A DNA stretch of 64,000 nucleotides, from positions 4,786,001 through 4,850,000 of the forward strand of contig NZ_CP109598.1 of assembly GCF_036327775.1 (NCBI RefSeq), given 5' to 3'. The stretch is from Streptomyces sp. NBC_01498 (GTDB lineage: Bacteria > Actinomycetota > Actinomycetes > Streptomycetales > Streptomycetaceae). The position numbers and the translations under genes are program-made. The notes below the pieces were generated by a model. It did not search any database, had not been told where the DNA came from, and worked only from the letters and a program-made list of their open reading frames with translations. Positions 51,472 through 60,744 of this stretch are shown here, piece after piece. Position 1 is the first letter of the stretch. Each line of letters begins with the position of its first letter.

Positions 51472-51664
51472 CCGACTCCCAACGCTGCCTTAAGGCGACC
51501 TCAAGAACCCGAAGTTCCGCCGCTTATGGGCGACTTGTCCGGGCGGGGGCGGCTAGCGTACGTGAACGGAACCCTCCGACCGCACGGCTGCCGACCCCCA
51601 CCGGTCGCCACCCCACCGCGTCCCGGCCGACCCGTCCCCGGTCGGCCGGGACGCGCCCTTCCGG

Positions 51665-53089
51665 TTACTCCGGCGGCTCGGGCAGCACGCCCGTCCCCGT
51701 CAGCCGCGCGTACCAGCGGGCGCTGGTCTTCGGCGTACGGGCCTGTGTCTCGTAGTCGACGTACACCGCGCCGAACCGCTTCCCGTAGCCGCGCTCCCAC
51801 TCGAAGTTGTCCAGCAGCGACCAGAGGAAGTACCCCCGTACGTCCGCCCCGTCGGCCATCGCCCGGTGCGCCGCCGCCAGATGGTCGTGCACGAAGCGGA
51901 CGCGCTCCGGGTCGTGCACCGTCCCCTCCGCGTCCGGCCGGTCGTCGTAGGCCGCGCCGTTCTCGGTGATCACCAGCGGCACGCCGGGCGCCTCGCGGGT
52001 GAAGCGCATCAGCGCGTCGTACAGGCCCGAGGGATCGACCGTCCAGCCCATCTCCGTGGTCCTGCCCGGCGGCTGATGAAACGTCACCGACTCGGCGCCC
52101 GGCCACGGGGAGTTCCGGCCCGCGCCGTGCGCGTGGCCGTGACTGTCCCGGCCCGAGGCGTCCGCGCCGGTGTCCGTGGCGGCCGAGACGAGATGCGGCG
52201 TGTAGTAGTTGACGCCCAGCCAGTCCAGCGGCTGGTGGATCGTCGCCGGGTCGGCGGCCTTCACGAAGGACCAGTCGGTGATCCGCGCGGTGTCCTTGAA
52301 CAGGTCCTCCGGGTAGGCGCCCGCCAGCATCGGCCCGGTGAAGATCCGGTTCGCCAGGGTGTCGATACGCCGCTGGGCGTCCAGATCCTCCGGCGACTGC
52401 GAACGGGCCCTTACCACCGCCGCGTTGTGGCAGACGGTGATCTCCGCCCGGCGGGGCAGCACCGTACGCAGCGCCTGCGCGGCCAGCCCGTGACCGAGGT
52501 TGAGATGGTGCGCGGCCCGCAGCGCGAGCACCGGATCGGTGCGGCCCGGCGCGTGCACCCCGGAGGCGTATCCCAGGAACGCGCTGCACCAGGGCTCGTT
52601 GAGAGTCACCCAGCGGTCGACCCGGTCGCCGAGCGCGTCGCCGAGTATGCGCGCGTACTCCGCGAACCTGAAGGCCGTCTCCCGTACCGGCCAGCCGCCC
52701 GCCGTCTCCAGATCGTGCGGCAGGTCCCAGTGGTAGAGGGTCAGGACGGGCCGGATGCCGCGCTCCAGCAGGTCGTCGACGAGCTTGCGGTAGAAGTCGA
52801 GACCGCGCTGGACCGCCGGGCCCCGGCCGATGGGCTGGACCCGGGACCAGGAGACCGAGAAGCGGTACGCGTTCACCCCGAGGTCCGCCATCAGCCGTAC
52901 GTCCTCGGCCCTGCGGTGTATGTGGTCGGCGGCGGTGTCCCCGGTGTCGCCGTTCTCGACCTTGCCGGGGGTGTGGCTGAAGGTGTCCCAGATCGACGGG
53001 GTACGGCCGATCTCCCGCGCGCCGCCCTCGATCTGGTACGCGGCGGTGGCGGTACCCCACAGGAAGTCGGGAGGGAAGCTGAGGGACAT
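51665..53089 (-). CDS. bglC: BglC, GH1 beta-glucosidase
   Basis: This 474-residue cytoplasmic enzyme has acid/base Glu in VTLNEPW and nucleophile Glu in VITENGA, both intact. [15 protein letters not shown] starts the family fold. It hydrolyses cellobiose and other cello-oligosaccharides brought in by the CebEFG importer encoded directly upstream. An ATG with GGAG at six bases sets the start. In S. scabies BglC has this place and feeds cellobiose signalling. Confidence 0.93.
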   Translation of the reverse strand: MSLSFPPDFLWGTATAAYQIEGGAREIGRTPSIWDTFSHTPGKVENGDTGDTAADHIHRRAEDVRLMADLGVNAYRFSVSWSRVQPIGRGPAVQRGLDFYRKLVDDLLERGIRPVLTLYHWDLPHDLETAGGWPVRETAFRFAEYARILGDALGDRVDRWVTLNEPWCSAFLGYASGVHAPGRTDPVLALRAAHHLNLGHGLAAQALRTVLPRRAEITVCHNAAVVRARSQSPEDLDAQRRIDTLANRIFTGPMLAGAYPEDLFKDTARITDWSFVKAADPATIHQPLDWLGVNYYTPHLVSAATDTGADASGRDSHGHAHGAGRNSPWPGAESVTFHQPPGRTTEMGWTVDPSGLYDALMRFTREAPGVPLVITENGAAYDDRPDAEGTVHDPERVRFVHDHLAAAHRAMADGADVRGYFLWSLLDNFEWERGYGKRFGAVYVDYETQARTPKTSARWYARLTGTGVLPEPPE

Positions 53090-53178
53090 GAGTACTCCGG
53101 GTAGGGGAGTCGGGGTGAGGACGGGTCGCCGCGGGCCGGTGGCGGAGGAATGCGCGGTCACGGCGGAAGAAGGCGCGG

Positions 53179-54087
53179 TCAGCCCTTGACCGCTCCTGTC
53201 ATGATGCCACCGACGATCTGCCTGCCGAAGATCACGAAGGCGAGCAGCAGCGGAAGCGTGCCGAGCAGCGCGCCGGCCATGATGACCGACTGGTCGGGAA
53301 TGTAACCGCGGCCGAGGCCGGTGAGGGCCACCTGCACGGTCGGGTTGCCGCTCTGGGTGAGCGCGATGATCGGCCAGAAGAAGTCGTTCCAGGCCAGTAC
53401 GAAGGTGAGCATGCCCAGCACCGCCATCGCGGGCCGCGCCACCGGGAGGACGACGTGCCGCACAACGCGCCAACTGCTCGCGCCGTCCACCCGCGCCGCC
53501 TCGATCAGCTCGGTCGGCAGCGCCTGGAGCAGATACTGCCGCATGAAGAACACCCCGAACGCGCTCACCAGCGTGGGCAGCACGACGGACTGGAGCCGGT
53601 CGGTCCAGGACAGCTCCGCGATCAGCAGGTAGAGCGGGACGACACCGAGCTGGGGCGGCACCATCATCGTGCCGATCACCACCAGCAGCAGCGCGTTCTT
53701 GAAACGGAAGCGGAGCTTGGCGAAGGCGAAGCCCGCGAGGGTGGAGAACAGCACCGTCCCGGCGGCCACGGTGCCCGCCACCAGGAGGGTGTTGAGCAGC
53801 GCCGTACCCATGTTCGCGTCGGTCCAGGCGATCCGGAGATTGCGCGGGAGATTGCGGCCGAACCAGAACGGCGGGGGAGTCTGTGCCAGCCGGGTCGTGT
53901 TGCGGGAGGCGGCGATCGCGGTCCAGACGAGCGGGAACAGCGAACCGGCGGCGAACAGCGTGAGCACGGCGTACGTGAGCCGGCCCGCGTGCCGGTGGAG
54001 ATGCCGGTGCTGAGGGCGTTGTCGTTGCTGTCGAACGGGGGAGGTTCGTACGGTCTCCGTCACGCTCGTGGTCGCCGTCTCCGTCAC
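53179..54087 (-). CDS. cebG: CebG, cellobiose ABC permease
   Basis: This 302-residue permease has six helices and the MalG-type coupling motif [20 protein letters not shown]. The N-terminal 35 residues are Thr/Gln/His-rich and cytoplasmic. The GTG start overlaps the cebF stop (GTGA). It is the second permease of the cellobiose/cellotriose importer. Confidence 0.92.
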   Translation of the reverse strand: MTETATTSVTETVRTSPVRQQRQRPQHRHLHRHAGRLTYAVLTLFAAGSLFPLVWTAIAASRNTTRLAQTPPPFWFGRNLPRNLRIAWTDANMGTALLNTLLVAGTVAAGTVLFSTLAGFAFAKLRFRFKNALLLVVIGTMMVPPQLGVVPLYLLIAELSWTDRLQSVVLPTLVSAFGVFFMRQYLLQALPTELIEAARVDGASSWRVVRHVVLPVARPAMAVLGMLTFVLAWNDFFWPIIALTQSGNPTVQVALTGLGRGYIPDQSVIMAGALLGTLPLLLAFVIFGRQIVGGIMTGAVKG

Positions 54088-55226
54088 GTACTCCTCCGCA
54101 GCCTGCGCGCGACGAGCCGGTTCACCGCGCCGATGATCAGCAGGATCAGGAACATCGCCCAGGCGATCGCCGAGGCCCGGCCGAGATGCAGATTCACCCA
54201 GCCCTGCTCGTACAGATAGAGCCCGAGCGTCTGGAACTGGTGGTCCGCCCCGCCGGTCGCGCTCCCGCCGCCGCTGAACAGCAGCGGCTCACCGAACAGC
54301 TGGGTCGCGCCGATCGTCGACACGACACAGGTGAAGAGGATCGTGGGCCGCAGGGACGGCACCGTCACATGCAGGAACTGCCGCCACCGCGACGCCCCGT
54401 CGAGCGCCGCCGACTCGTACAGCTCCTCGGGGATCGACCGCATCGCCGCCAGATAGATCAGCGCGTGGTAGCCCGTCCACCGCCACACGACGATTGCGGA
54501 GACGGCCAGTTGGGAGGTCCACGTGCCGTTCTGCCAGTCGACCGCGCCGAACCCGGCCAGTCCCAGCGCCCAGTTGATCATCCCGTGGTCACGGCCGAAG
54601 AGCAGCACGAAGACCAGGGTCGCGGCGGCGACGCTCGTGGCGTACGGCGTGAGGACCGCGACCCGGAAGAACACCGAGCCGCGCAGCCGGTGGTTGAGCA
54701 GGTGCGCCAGGCCCAGGGCGACGAGCAGTTGGGGGACGGTCGAGAGCAGCCCGATGGTCACGGTGTTCCGCAGGGCGTTCCAGAAGAACGTGTCGGTGAG
54801 CAGCCGGGAGTAGTTGCGGAGCCCCACCCACTCCGGGTCGCCGGGCGCGGTGAGCTCCACCCGGTGCAGCGAGGCCCAGCCGGTGTAGAGGAGCGGGAAG
54901 AGCCCGAAGACGGCGAAGAGGAGGAAGAAGGGGGCGACGAAGGCGTACGGGCTCCACCGGGCGTCCCACCGGTGCCGACGGGTGCGCCAGGTCAGGGAGT
55001 TCCGCTGTTTCCGGCCTTCGTGGCTTTCGTGGCCTTCGCGGTCCTCCTGGACTCTGCGGCCTTCCCGGTCCTGAGGGCTGTCCCGGTCCTCGCGGCTCTC
55101 CCGGCCCTCGTGGGCGTCGCGGTCCGGGCGGCCGCCGGGGCGCGCGGGACACGGCGCCGCGCTCCCCTCCCACCCGGCGGGCGCCGGTGCTGTCGCGTCA
55201 CCCGTCACCCCCGTCATGTCGCTCAC
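54084..55226 (-). CDS. cebF: CebF, cellobiose ABC permease
   Basis: This 380-residue MalF-type permease has six helices and [20 protein letters not shown]. The first 90 residues are an unusual charged stretch rich in Arg-Glu/Asp-Arg pairs before the first helix. The GTG start at 55226 overlaps the cebE stop (GTGA); ATG 55217 is possible. It works with CebG and the shared ATPase MsiK encoded elsewhere. Confidence 0.92.
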   Translation of the reverse strand: MSDMTGVTGDATAPAPAGWEGSAAPCPARPGGRPDRDAHEGRESREDRDSPQDREGRRVQEDREGHESHEGRKQRNSLTWRTRRHRWDARWSPYAFVAPFFLLFAVFGLFPLLYTGWASLHRVELTAPGDPEWVGLRNYSRLLTDTFFWNALRNTVTIGLLSTVPQLLVALGLAHLLNHRLRGSVFFRVAVLTPYATSVAAATLVFVLLFGRDHGMINWALGLAGFGAVDWQNGTWTSQLAVSAIVVWRWTGYHALIYLAAMRSIPEELYESAALDGASRWRQFLHVTVPSLRPTILFTCVVSTIGATQLFGEPLLFSGGGSATGGADHQFQTLGLYLYEQGWVNLHLGRASAIAWAMFLILLIIGAVNRLVARRLRRST

Positions 55227-56569
55227 CGGTCCAGCGCGTTGTCGATCGCCTTCACCGCGGCGTCCCAGCCCTGCCGCGCCGATCTTCCCCGCTGGTCGAC
55301 CTGGAGCATGCCGACGTCCGCCAGGTTCTGGGCGATGACCAGGTCCTTCGGGCCCACGATCTGGACGGGCACGCCCTTGGCCGCGTCGGCGAAGATCCGG
55401 CCCAGGGGCGCGTTGCCGAAGTAGGGATGGCGGGCGCGGGCGACGGCCGGCAGATCGTACGCGGCACGGGAACTCGGAAAGCTGCCGCGCCTCTCGAACA
55501 GCTTCGCCTGCTGCTCGGGCGCGGTCAGCCAGGCGGCCAGCCGGGCCGCCGCCGCCTTGTTCCGCCCGGCCTCCGGCACGGTCAGGAACGAGCCGCCCCA
55601 GTTGCTGGGCCGGGGCGCCGCCGCGATGTCCCAGGCACCCTCGCCCGCCTCGCCCGCCTTGTCCTGGATGTACCCGAGCATCCAGGCCGGACAGGAGACG
55701 GTCGCGAACGTTGCGTTGGCGAATCCCTGGTCCCAGGAAGGGGTGAACTGCTGGAGCCTGCCGGTCAGTCCCTCGCGGGCGAACGCCGCCGCGGTGTCCC
55801 AGGCGTGCCGTACGGCGGGGCTGGTCTTGTAGACGACCCGGCCGTCCGCGTCGTAGAACCGTTTCCGGCTCCCGCCGGTGATCGCCGCCATCACCCCGGC
55901 CGCCGAGTCGACGAAGGCGGTCCCCTTCGGCGCCCGCGCCCGGTACCGCTTCCCCGCCACCAGATACTTCCGCCAGTCGCCCGCCCACATCCTCCCGACG
56001 GCCCTGCGGTCGGTGGGCAGCCCCGCCTTGGCGAACAGGTCCCGGCGGTAGCAGATGCCCTGCGGTCCGACGTCGGTGCCGAGGCCGACGGTCCTCCCGT
56101 TCGCGGTGGTGCCCTGCGCCCACTTCCAGGGCAGGAAGCCGTCCTTCCGTACACCCTCGACCCGGCCCAGGTCCATGAGCCGGCCGGCCTGGGTGGCGGT
56201 GACCTCGGCGATGTTGTTGACCTCGACGGCCTGGATGTCGGCGAGTCCGCTGCCGCTGCCCAGATGGGTGAGGAGCTGCGGGTAGTAGTTCTCGTTGCGC
56301 TCGATCGACGTCTGCCTGACGGTGACGTCCCGGTGGAGCCGCATGTACTCGTCGTACAGCCCGGCCTCCTTGAGTCCGAACGTCCCGAAGACCCCCACGG
56401 TCAGCGTCGTCCCCCGGTCGCCGCCCACACCGCCGGTGCCGCCCCCGGTCACGGTGCCGTACGCGGGCTCGGCCGGGTCCTCGGCGCACGCGGCGAGCGG
56501 TCCGGCCGCGAGCGCGGCGACGACGGCGAGGCCCGCCAGCCGGCGGGAGACGCGGCGATGTGCGCGCAT
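55223..56569 (-). CDS. cebE: CebE, cellobiose-binding lipoprotein
   Basis: This 448-residue family-1 solute-binding protein has a lipoprotein signal ending GPLAACAED. YYPQLLTHLGSGSGLADIQAVE and GLGTDVGPQGICYRRDLF are typical of the cello-oligosaccharide binding group. It is the first gene of the operon, with a CebR box 106 bases before its start. The ATG follows AAGGAAGGA. Confidence 0.92.
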   Translation of the reverse strand: MRAHRRVSRRLAGLAVVAALAAGPLAACAEDPAEPAYGTVTGGGTGGVGGDRGTTLTVGVFGTFGLKEAGLYDEYMRLHRDVTVRQTSIERNENYYPQLLTHLGSGSGLADIQAVEVNNIAEVTATQAGRLMDLGRVEGVRKDGFLPWKWAQGTTANGRTVGLGTDVGPQGICYRRDLFAKAGLPTDRRAVGRMWAGDWRKYLVAGKRYRARAPKGTAFVDSAAGVMAAITGGSRKRFYDADGRVVYKTSPAVRHAWDTAAAFAREGLTGRLQQFTPSWDQGFANATFATVSCPAWMLGYIQDKAGEAGEGAWDIAAAPRPSNWGGSFLTVPEAGRNKAAAARLAAWLTAPEQQAKLFERRGSFPSSRAAYDLPAVARARHPYFGNAPLGRIFADAAKGVPVQIVGPKDLVIAQNLADVGMLQVDQRGRSARQGWDAAVKAIDNALDR

Positions 56570-56674
56570 GACGTCCTTCCTTCGACACCGGCCGGGGGCC
56601 GCGCCCGCAGGCCCCCGGTGCTGGACCCGGTCGCAGGTCCCGTCCGCACGTCCCGGACCTGGGGCGAGACATCG

Positions 56675-56688
56675 TGGGAGCGCTCCCA
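56675..56688. promoter_or_regulatory. CebR operator
   Basis: TGGGAGCGCTCCCA, the exact 14-base palindrome of the cellobiose repressor CebR, sits before cebE. Confidence 0.9.
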
Positions 56689-56750
56689 CGAGTGGGTCGA
56701 GCGTCCCCGCTCGCATGGGAGGTGTCAAGGGACCGGGCGGCGACACGGCG

Positions 56751-56782
56751 AAGGGCCGGTCCGCTCGCGCGAACCGGCCCTT
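56751..56782 (-). terminator. Terminator of tRNA-His
   Basis: AAGGGCCGGT and ACCGGCCCTT form a perfect 10-bp stem just past the tRNA 3' end on the minus strand. Confidence 0.75.
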
Positions 56783-56792
56783 GCTTCGTAAG

Positions 56793-56866
56793 GGTGAGTA
56801 ACGGGACTTGAACCCGCGACATCCTGGACCACAACCAGGTGCTCTACCAGCTGAGCTATACCCACC
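56793..56866 (-). tRNA. tRNA-His (GTG)
   Basis: The minus strand gives acceptor GTGGGTA/TACTCAC with an encoded extra G at position -1 opposite C73. The anticodon loop is TTGTGGT (anticodon GTG), and the T loop is TTCAAGT. CCA is not encoded. Confidence 0.97.
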
Positions 56867-57072
56867 ATGCCCGGTCGGTCCATGTTTCCGACCGGCCGAG
56901 AAAAAGTGTACAGGGTCCGTGAGGGTGCTCGCTCCCGAGTTTCGCGGGGTGCGGGCGGGCGTTCCCGTGGTCCCCGCGCGTCCGTGGCAGTGCCCGTAAC
57001 GACGCCGATGCCACTGGGGACGCCGGTGACGACGCCGGTGGCGGACCCGCCCCACGCGCCGGACCGGACGCC

Positions 57073-57666
57073 CTACCGCACGTGCTTCGCCGCGATCGCC
57101 TTCGCCGTGTCCGAGTCCGGGCCGGGCTGCGGCACGAAGACCGCCTCGCGGTAGTAGCGCAGCTCCGCGATGGACTCGCGGATGTCGGCCAGCGCCCGGT
57201 GATTGCCGCTTTTCTCCGGGCTGTTGAAGTAGGCGCGCGGATACCAGCGGCGCGCCAGCTCCTTGACCGACGAGACGTCCACGATCCGGTAGTGGAGGTA
57301 GCCCTCCAGCTCCGGCATGTCACGCAGCAGGAAGCCCCGGTCGGTGCCGACCGTGTTCCCGCACAGGGGGGCCTTGCCCGGCTCCTTGACATGCTCGCGT
57401 ACGTACGCCAGGACCCGCTCCTCGGCGTCGGCCAGCGTGGTGCCGCCGGCCAGCTCGTCGAGGAGGCCCGAGGCGGTGTGCATCTGCCGCACCACCTCGG
57501 GCATCGTCTCCAGCGCCGCGTCCGGGGGACGCACGACGATGTCGACGCCCTCGCCGAGCACGTTCAGCTCCGAGTCGGTGACCAGCGCCGCCACCTCGAC
57601 GAGTGCGTCCTCCGTCAGCGAGAGCCCGGTCATCTCGCAGTCGATCCACACCATTCGATCATTCAT
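57073..57666 (-). CDS. orn: Oligoribonuclease
   Basis: This 197-residue DEDDh 3'-5' exonuclease degrades nano-RNA to mononucleotides. WIDCEMTGL holds the first Asp and Glu, and NTVGTDRGFL the second Asp. NHRALADIRESI carries the catalytic His and last Asp. It is the family's standard length. In Streptomyces it lies directly downstream of adpA, as here (10 bases). Confidence 0.96.
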   Translation of the reverse strand: MNDRMVWIDCEMTGLSLTEDALVEVAALVTDSELNVLGEGVDIVVRPPDAALETMPEVVRQMHTASGLLDELAGGTTLADAEERVLAYVREHVKEPGKAPLCGNTVGTDRGFLLRDMPELEGYLHYRIVDVSSVKELARRWYPRAYFNSPEKSGNHRALADIRESIAELRYYREAVFVPQPGPDSDTAKAIAAKHVR

Positions 57667-57676
57667 GCGCCCAACC

Positions 57677-58882
57677 CTACGGTGCGCTCCGCTGGCCGGG
57701 CAGGCTCGGGCGCCCGGGACCGGAGGCGAACGCCTCCGAGTAGGGCTTCACCGGCTCGGACAGTGCCGACGACGCCGTCGCGGAACCGGACACCGGCCGC
57801 CGGGACCCCGGCGAGACCTGTGCCGGTACGACCGGCTCCATCGGAGCCGGTACGTGCTGGTCCCCGTTCGGGCGGCGGGCCCGGTAGGCGGCCCGGTACG
57901 CGGCGGGGGAGGAGCCCAGCTGTCGCCGGAAGTGCCCGCGCAGCGCCACCGGCGAACGGAAGCCGCAGCGGCCGGCGACCTCGTCGACCGAGTAGTCGGA
58001 GGTCTCCAGCAGCCGCTGCGCCTGGAGCACGCGCTGCGTGATCAGCCACTGGAGCGGCGCGCTGCCGGTGAGCGAACGGAAACGGCGGTCGAACGTCCTG
58101 CGGCTCATGTAGGCGCGGGCGGCCAGAGTCTCCACGTCGAACTGCTCGTGCAGATGCTCCAGCGCCCAGGCGACGACCTCGGCGAGCGGGTCGGAGCCGA
58201 TTTCCTCCGGTAAAGACCTGTCGAGATAGCGCTCCTGACCGCCACTGCGGCGCGGCGGGACGACGAGCCTGCGCGCCAGTGCCCCGGCGGCCTCGGTCCC
58301 GTGATCCGTACGCACTATGTGCAGACACAAATCGATGCCCGCCGCCGTGCCCGCGGAGGTGAGCACGTCACCGTCGTCCACGAACAGTTCGCGCGGGTCC
58401 ACATGGACGGACGGATAACGCTTGGCCAGCGTCGGCGCGTACATCCAGTGCGTGGTCGCCGGGCGGCCGTCCAGCAGACCGGCCGCGGCGAGCACGAACG
58501 CGCCGGTGCACAGGCCGACGATCCGCGCCCCCTCCTCGTGCGCCCGGCGCAGCGCGTCGAGCGCCTCGGGCGGCGGCGGCGAGGTGATGGACCGCCAGGC
58601 CGGGACGACCACCGTGCCCGCTCTGCCGATCGCGTCCAGGCCGTAGGGCGTGGTGAGTTCGAGCCCGCCGGTGGTGCGGAGCGGACCGTCCTCCCCACCG
58701 CACACGAGCAGCCGGTAGCGCGGAACCCCGGCATCCTGGCGGTCGATGCCGAACACGGAGAGCGGGATGGAGCTCTCGAAGATGGGCCCACCGCTGAACA
58801 GCAGTACGGCGACGACTTCACGGCGTCGGCGGCCGGAAAGCTTGCGTGCTGACTCCGGTGCGGCAATGGAGTCCTGGCTCAT
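57677..58882 (-). CDS. adpA: AdpA (BldH), AraC-family developmental regulator
   Basis: This 401-residue protein has a DJ-1/PfpI-like dimerisation domain (residues about 25-195, with GLCTGAFVLAAAG). A double-HTH AraC domain follows (about 245-340, MSRRTFDRRF and VDEVAGRCGF). Codon 224 (58211-58213 on the plus strand) is TTA, so translation should depend on the bldA tRNA as in other streptomycetes. AdpA activates aerial growth, secreted enzymes and secondary metabolism. The C-terminal 60 residues are Pro/Ser-rich and variable. Confidence 0.96.
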   Translation of the reverse strand: MSQDSIAAPESARKLSGRRRREVVAVLLFSGGPIFESSIPLSVFGIDRQDAGVPRYRLLVCGGEDGPLRTTGGLELTTPYGLDAIGRAGTVVVPAWRSITSPPPPEALDALRRAHEEGARIVGLCTGAFVLAAAGLLDGRPATTHWMYAPTLAKRYPSVHVDPRELFVDDGDVLTSAGTAAGIDLCLHIVRTDHGTEAAGALARRLVVPPRRSGGQERYLDRSLPEEIGSDPLAEVVAWALEHLHEQFDVETLAARAYMSRRTFDRRFRSLTGSAPLQWLITQRVLQAQRLLETSDYSVDEVAGRCGFRSPVALRGHFRRQLGSSPAAYRAAYRARRPNGDQHVPAPMEPVVPAQVSPGSRRPVSGSATASSALSEPVKPYSEAFASGPGRPSLPGQRSAP

Positions 58883-59432
58883 GGCGCTAAGCCCCCCTCG
58901 GTGTTCGCGTCTCCCCGTTCGTGTCGGGTCTTTCGCTCCTGCACGATTCCCCTCGGTTTTGCACGGGACCCCACTCTTCGCTACTCATGATCGAATCTAC
59001 TGTGTCCCGTGGTGCCGGCGTGACAAGTTCGCTATCCAGCGCTATGTCGACAAGGCAACGTGGCGCGAAGCATTCGATCACGAAGCGTTCCACTCGCGCG
59101 GCCCTCAGGGAAGTGCGCCTCACGCGCATGGCCCGTCCCCGTAGGCTCTTCGCGGCCGGAAAGGACCTCTCTGCGCTGGTGACAAGGGGGTTGGCAGGCC
59201 ATTTCGCCATGGATGTGTCGCAGGGGCGAAGTTGGCTGAAAACTTACGGGTGTGCAGACCCGGAAGTGTCAGCCCCCGGCGCACTTCAGTCAAGCGTCCG
59301 AGCGCTCCGTCGCGCCCCCGGGGCTTGGGGTTACCCGCCGTACGGCGTCCCGTTCACCCCGCTGCCCACGACCCCGGCCCCGTCACCGCCCGCGTCGCCG
59401 CCGTCACCGACCGCGCCGCCACCGTCGCACTT
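58883..59432. promoter_or_regulatory. Long upstream region of adpA, no gene
   Basis: About 550 bases with no convincing gene. Long leaders are usual for adpA. TGGCGCGAAG near 59060 is close to the AdpA-binding consensus TGGCSNGWWY and could be an autoregulatory site, but one base does not fit. Confidence 0.4.
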
Positions 59433-59804
59433 TCAGCGCCGCCGTCCGCCACCGTCCAGTGCCCCACGCGCTCCCGTCCGCCGCGCCCGGAGCGGGCGTT
59501 CCGCGCGGCGCAGCAGCAGCCGGCAGACGGCCGTCACGGCGACGAGCGCGAGCGCGGGTACGGCCGCCCCGCCGACCGAGGTGCCGAACACCACGACCAC
59601 GACGGGCACCAGCAGACAACCGAACGCCGCCCAGCGAACCACATCACTCGCGGAATCGGCGGGTTCGGCGGGTCCGGCGAGGGCCCCGGGCGCCGTCGGT
59701 GCGGCGGACACGCCCGGAGCGGCCGACGCTTCCGGCGTCGCGGACACGCCCGTTACGGCCTCGGTTCCGGCGGGGGAGACGTGAGGGTGCGGTCGTACGG
59801 ACAC
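59433..59804 (-). CDS. Small membrane protein with two helices
   Basis: This 123-residue protein's GTG start follows CAGGGAG. A Thr/Ala/Pro-rich N-terminal half is followed by two hydrophobic helices (VVRWAAFGCLLVPVVVVVFG and AVPALALVAVTAVCRLLL) and an Arg-rich tail. Function is unknown. Confidence 0.65.
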   Translation of the reverse strand: MSVRPHPHVSPAGTEAVTGVSATPEASAAPGVSAAPTAPGALAGPAEPADSASDVVRWAAFGCLLVPVVVVVFGTSVGGAAVPALALVAVTAVCRLLLRRAERPLRARRTGARGALDGGGRRR

Positions 59805-60144
59805 GTGAGCTCCCTGGTGACGGGGTGGCTGTGGTGACTGGTGTGACTGCGTGGACGACGAGGACCCGTGATCAACGAGGTCTCCGGCCGTCCGGTCACT
59901 CACCACCCCCCGAGTGGCCCGCCCCCGGACGCCCCGGTGTACGGGCCATCCGGCGTTGCGATCACCGACGGGCTCGGGCATGCTCCCCAGACAGCGCCGC
60001 TCACGCCGCGGCGTTGTCTGGGCAGAAGAGGAGTGCCGCCGTACCCTTGGGGGTAAGGGGTTGGGAAGATGATTCCCAGACACAGCTCTGTTGCCCCGTC
60101 AATTATTGCTCCTTCACACAAGGACCTTCCTCGCCGAGACATCG
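59805..60144. promoter_or_regulatory. Upstream region of universal stress protein gene
   Basis: No gene seen. The stretch TCAATTATTGCTCC near 60099 is A/T-rich for this genome and probably part of the stress-protein promoter. A strong hairpin (listed separately) lies inside. Confidence 0.4.
59986..60022. terminator. Large hairpin between divergent small genes
   Basis: CCCAGACAGCGCCGC pairs with GCGGCGTTGTCTGGG (one mismatch) across a short loop. Placed between two divergent promoters, it is either an unlinked terminator or a regulatory RNA stem. Confidence 0.55.
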
Positions 60145-60666
60145 ATGGCCGGTCACGAAATCCCCGAACCCGCTGACCGCGAGCAGTTGACCGACCCCGC
60201 GTCGGACCTGCGAGCGGCGGAAGAGACGCGCCACTCCTGTGATCCCGCCTTCCGGCACGGAGTGGTCGTGGGCTTCGACGGCTCGACGTCGAGCGAGCGC
60301 GCGCTGGCGTACGCCATCGGCATGGCCCGCAGGCTCGGCTCGGCCCTGATCATCGTTCATGTCGCCAACCGGCTGCCCACGACCGTCTGGGCGGGCTGCG
60401 AACCCCCGGTCTTCGTGGACGTCCCGGACCACCGCACCGAAGTGCTCGGCCTCGAACTGGCCTGCGCGGACTATCTCGCGGAGGTGCCCTGGATCCTCGT
60501 CGAGCGCGGCGGCGACATCTGCCACGAACTCGAAGAGGTCGGCCAGGAGTACTCCGCCGACGCGATCGTCGTGGGCTCCACACAGGGCGTCGTCGGGCGC
60601 ATCTTCGGCACGGTGGCGGGACGGCTGGCACGACGGGCCAGACGGCCCGTCGTGGTCATCCCGTAG
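60145..60666 (+). CDS. Universal stress protein (UspA family)
   Basis: This 173-residue single-domain protein has GVVVGFDGSTSSERAL (start of the fold) and the ATP-binding tail IVVGSTQGVVGRIFGTVAGRLA. ATG 60145 removes a poor N-terminal extension. It converges on glmS. Confidence 0.92.
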   Translation: MAGHEIPEPADREQLTDPASDLRAAEETRHSCDPAFRHGVVVGFDGSTSSERALAYAIGMARRLGSALIIVHVANRLPTTVWAGCEPPVFVDVPDHRTEVLGLELACADYLAEVPWILVERGGDICHELEEVGQEYSADAIVVGSTQGVVGRIFGTVAGRLARRARRPVVVIP

Positions 60667-60744
60667 TCCGCCGGCCCGGTGGTCCCGTGGTCCGGTAACC
60701 CCTCGGTCCGGCGGGGTCCGTGTCGCTCCGTCCGGCGGGGCCGT

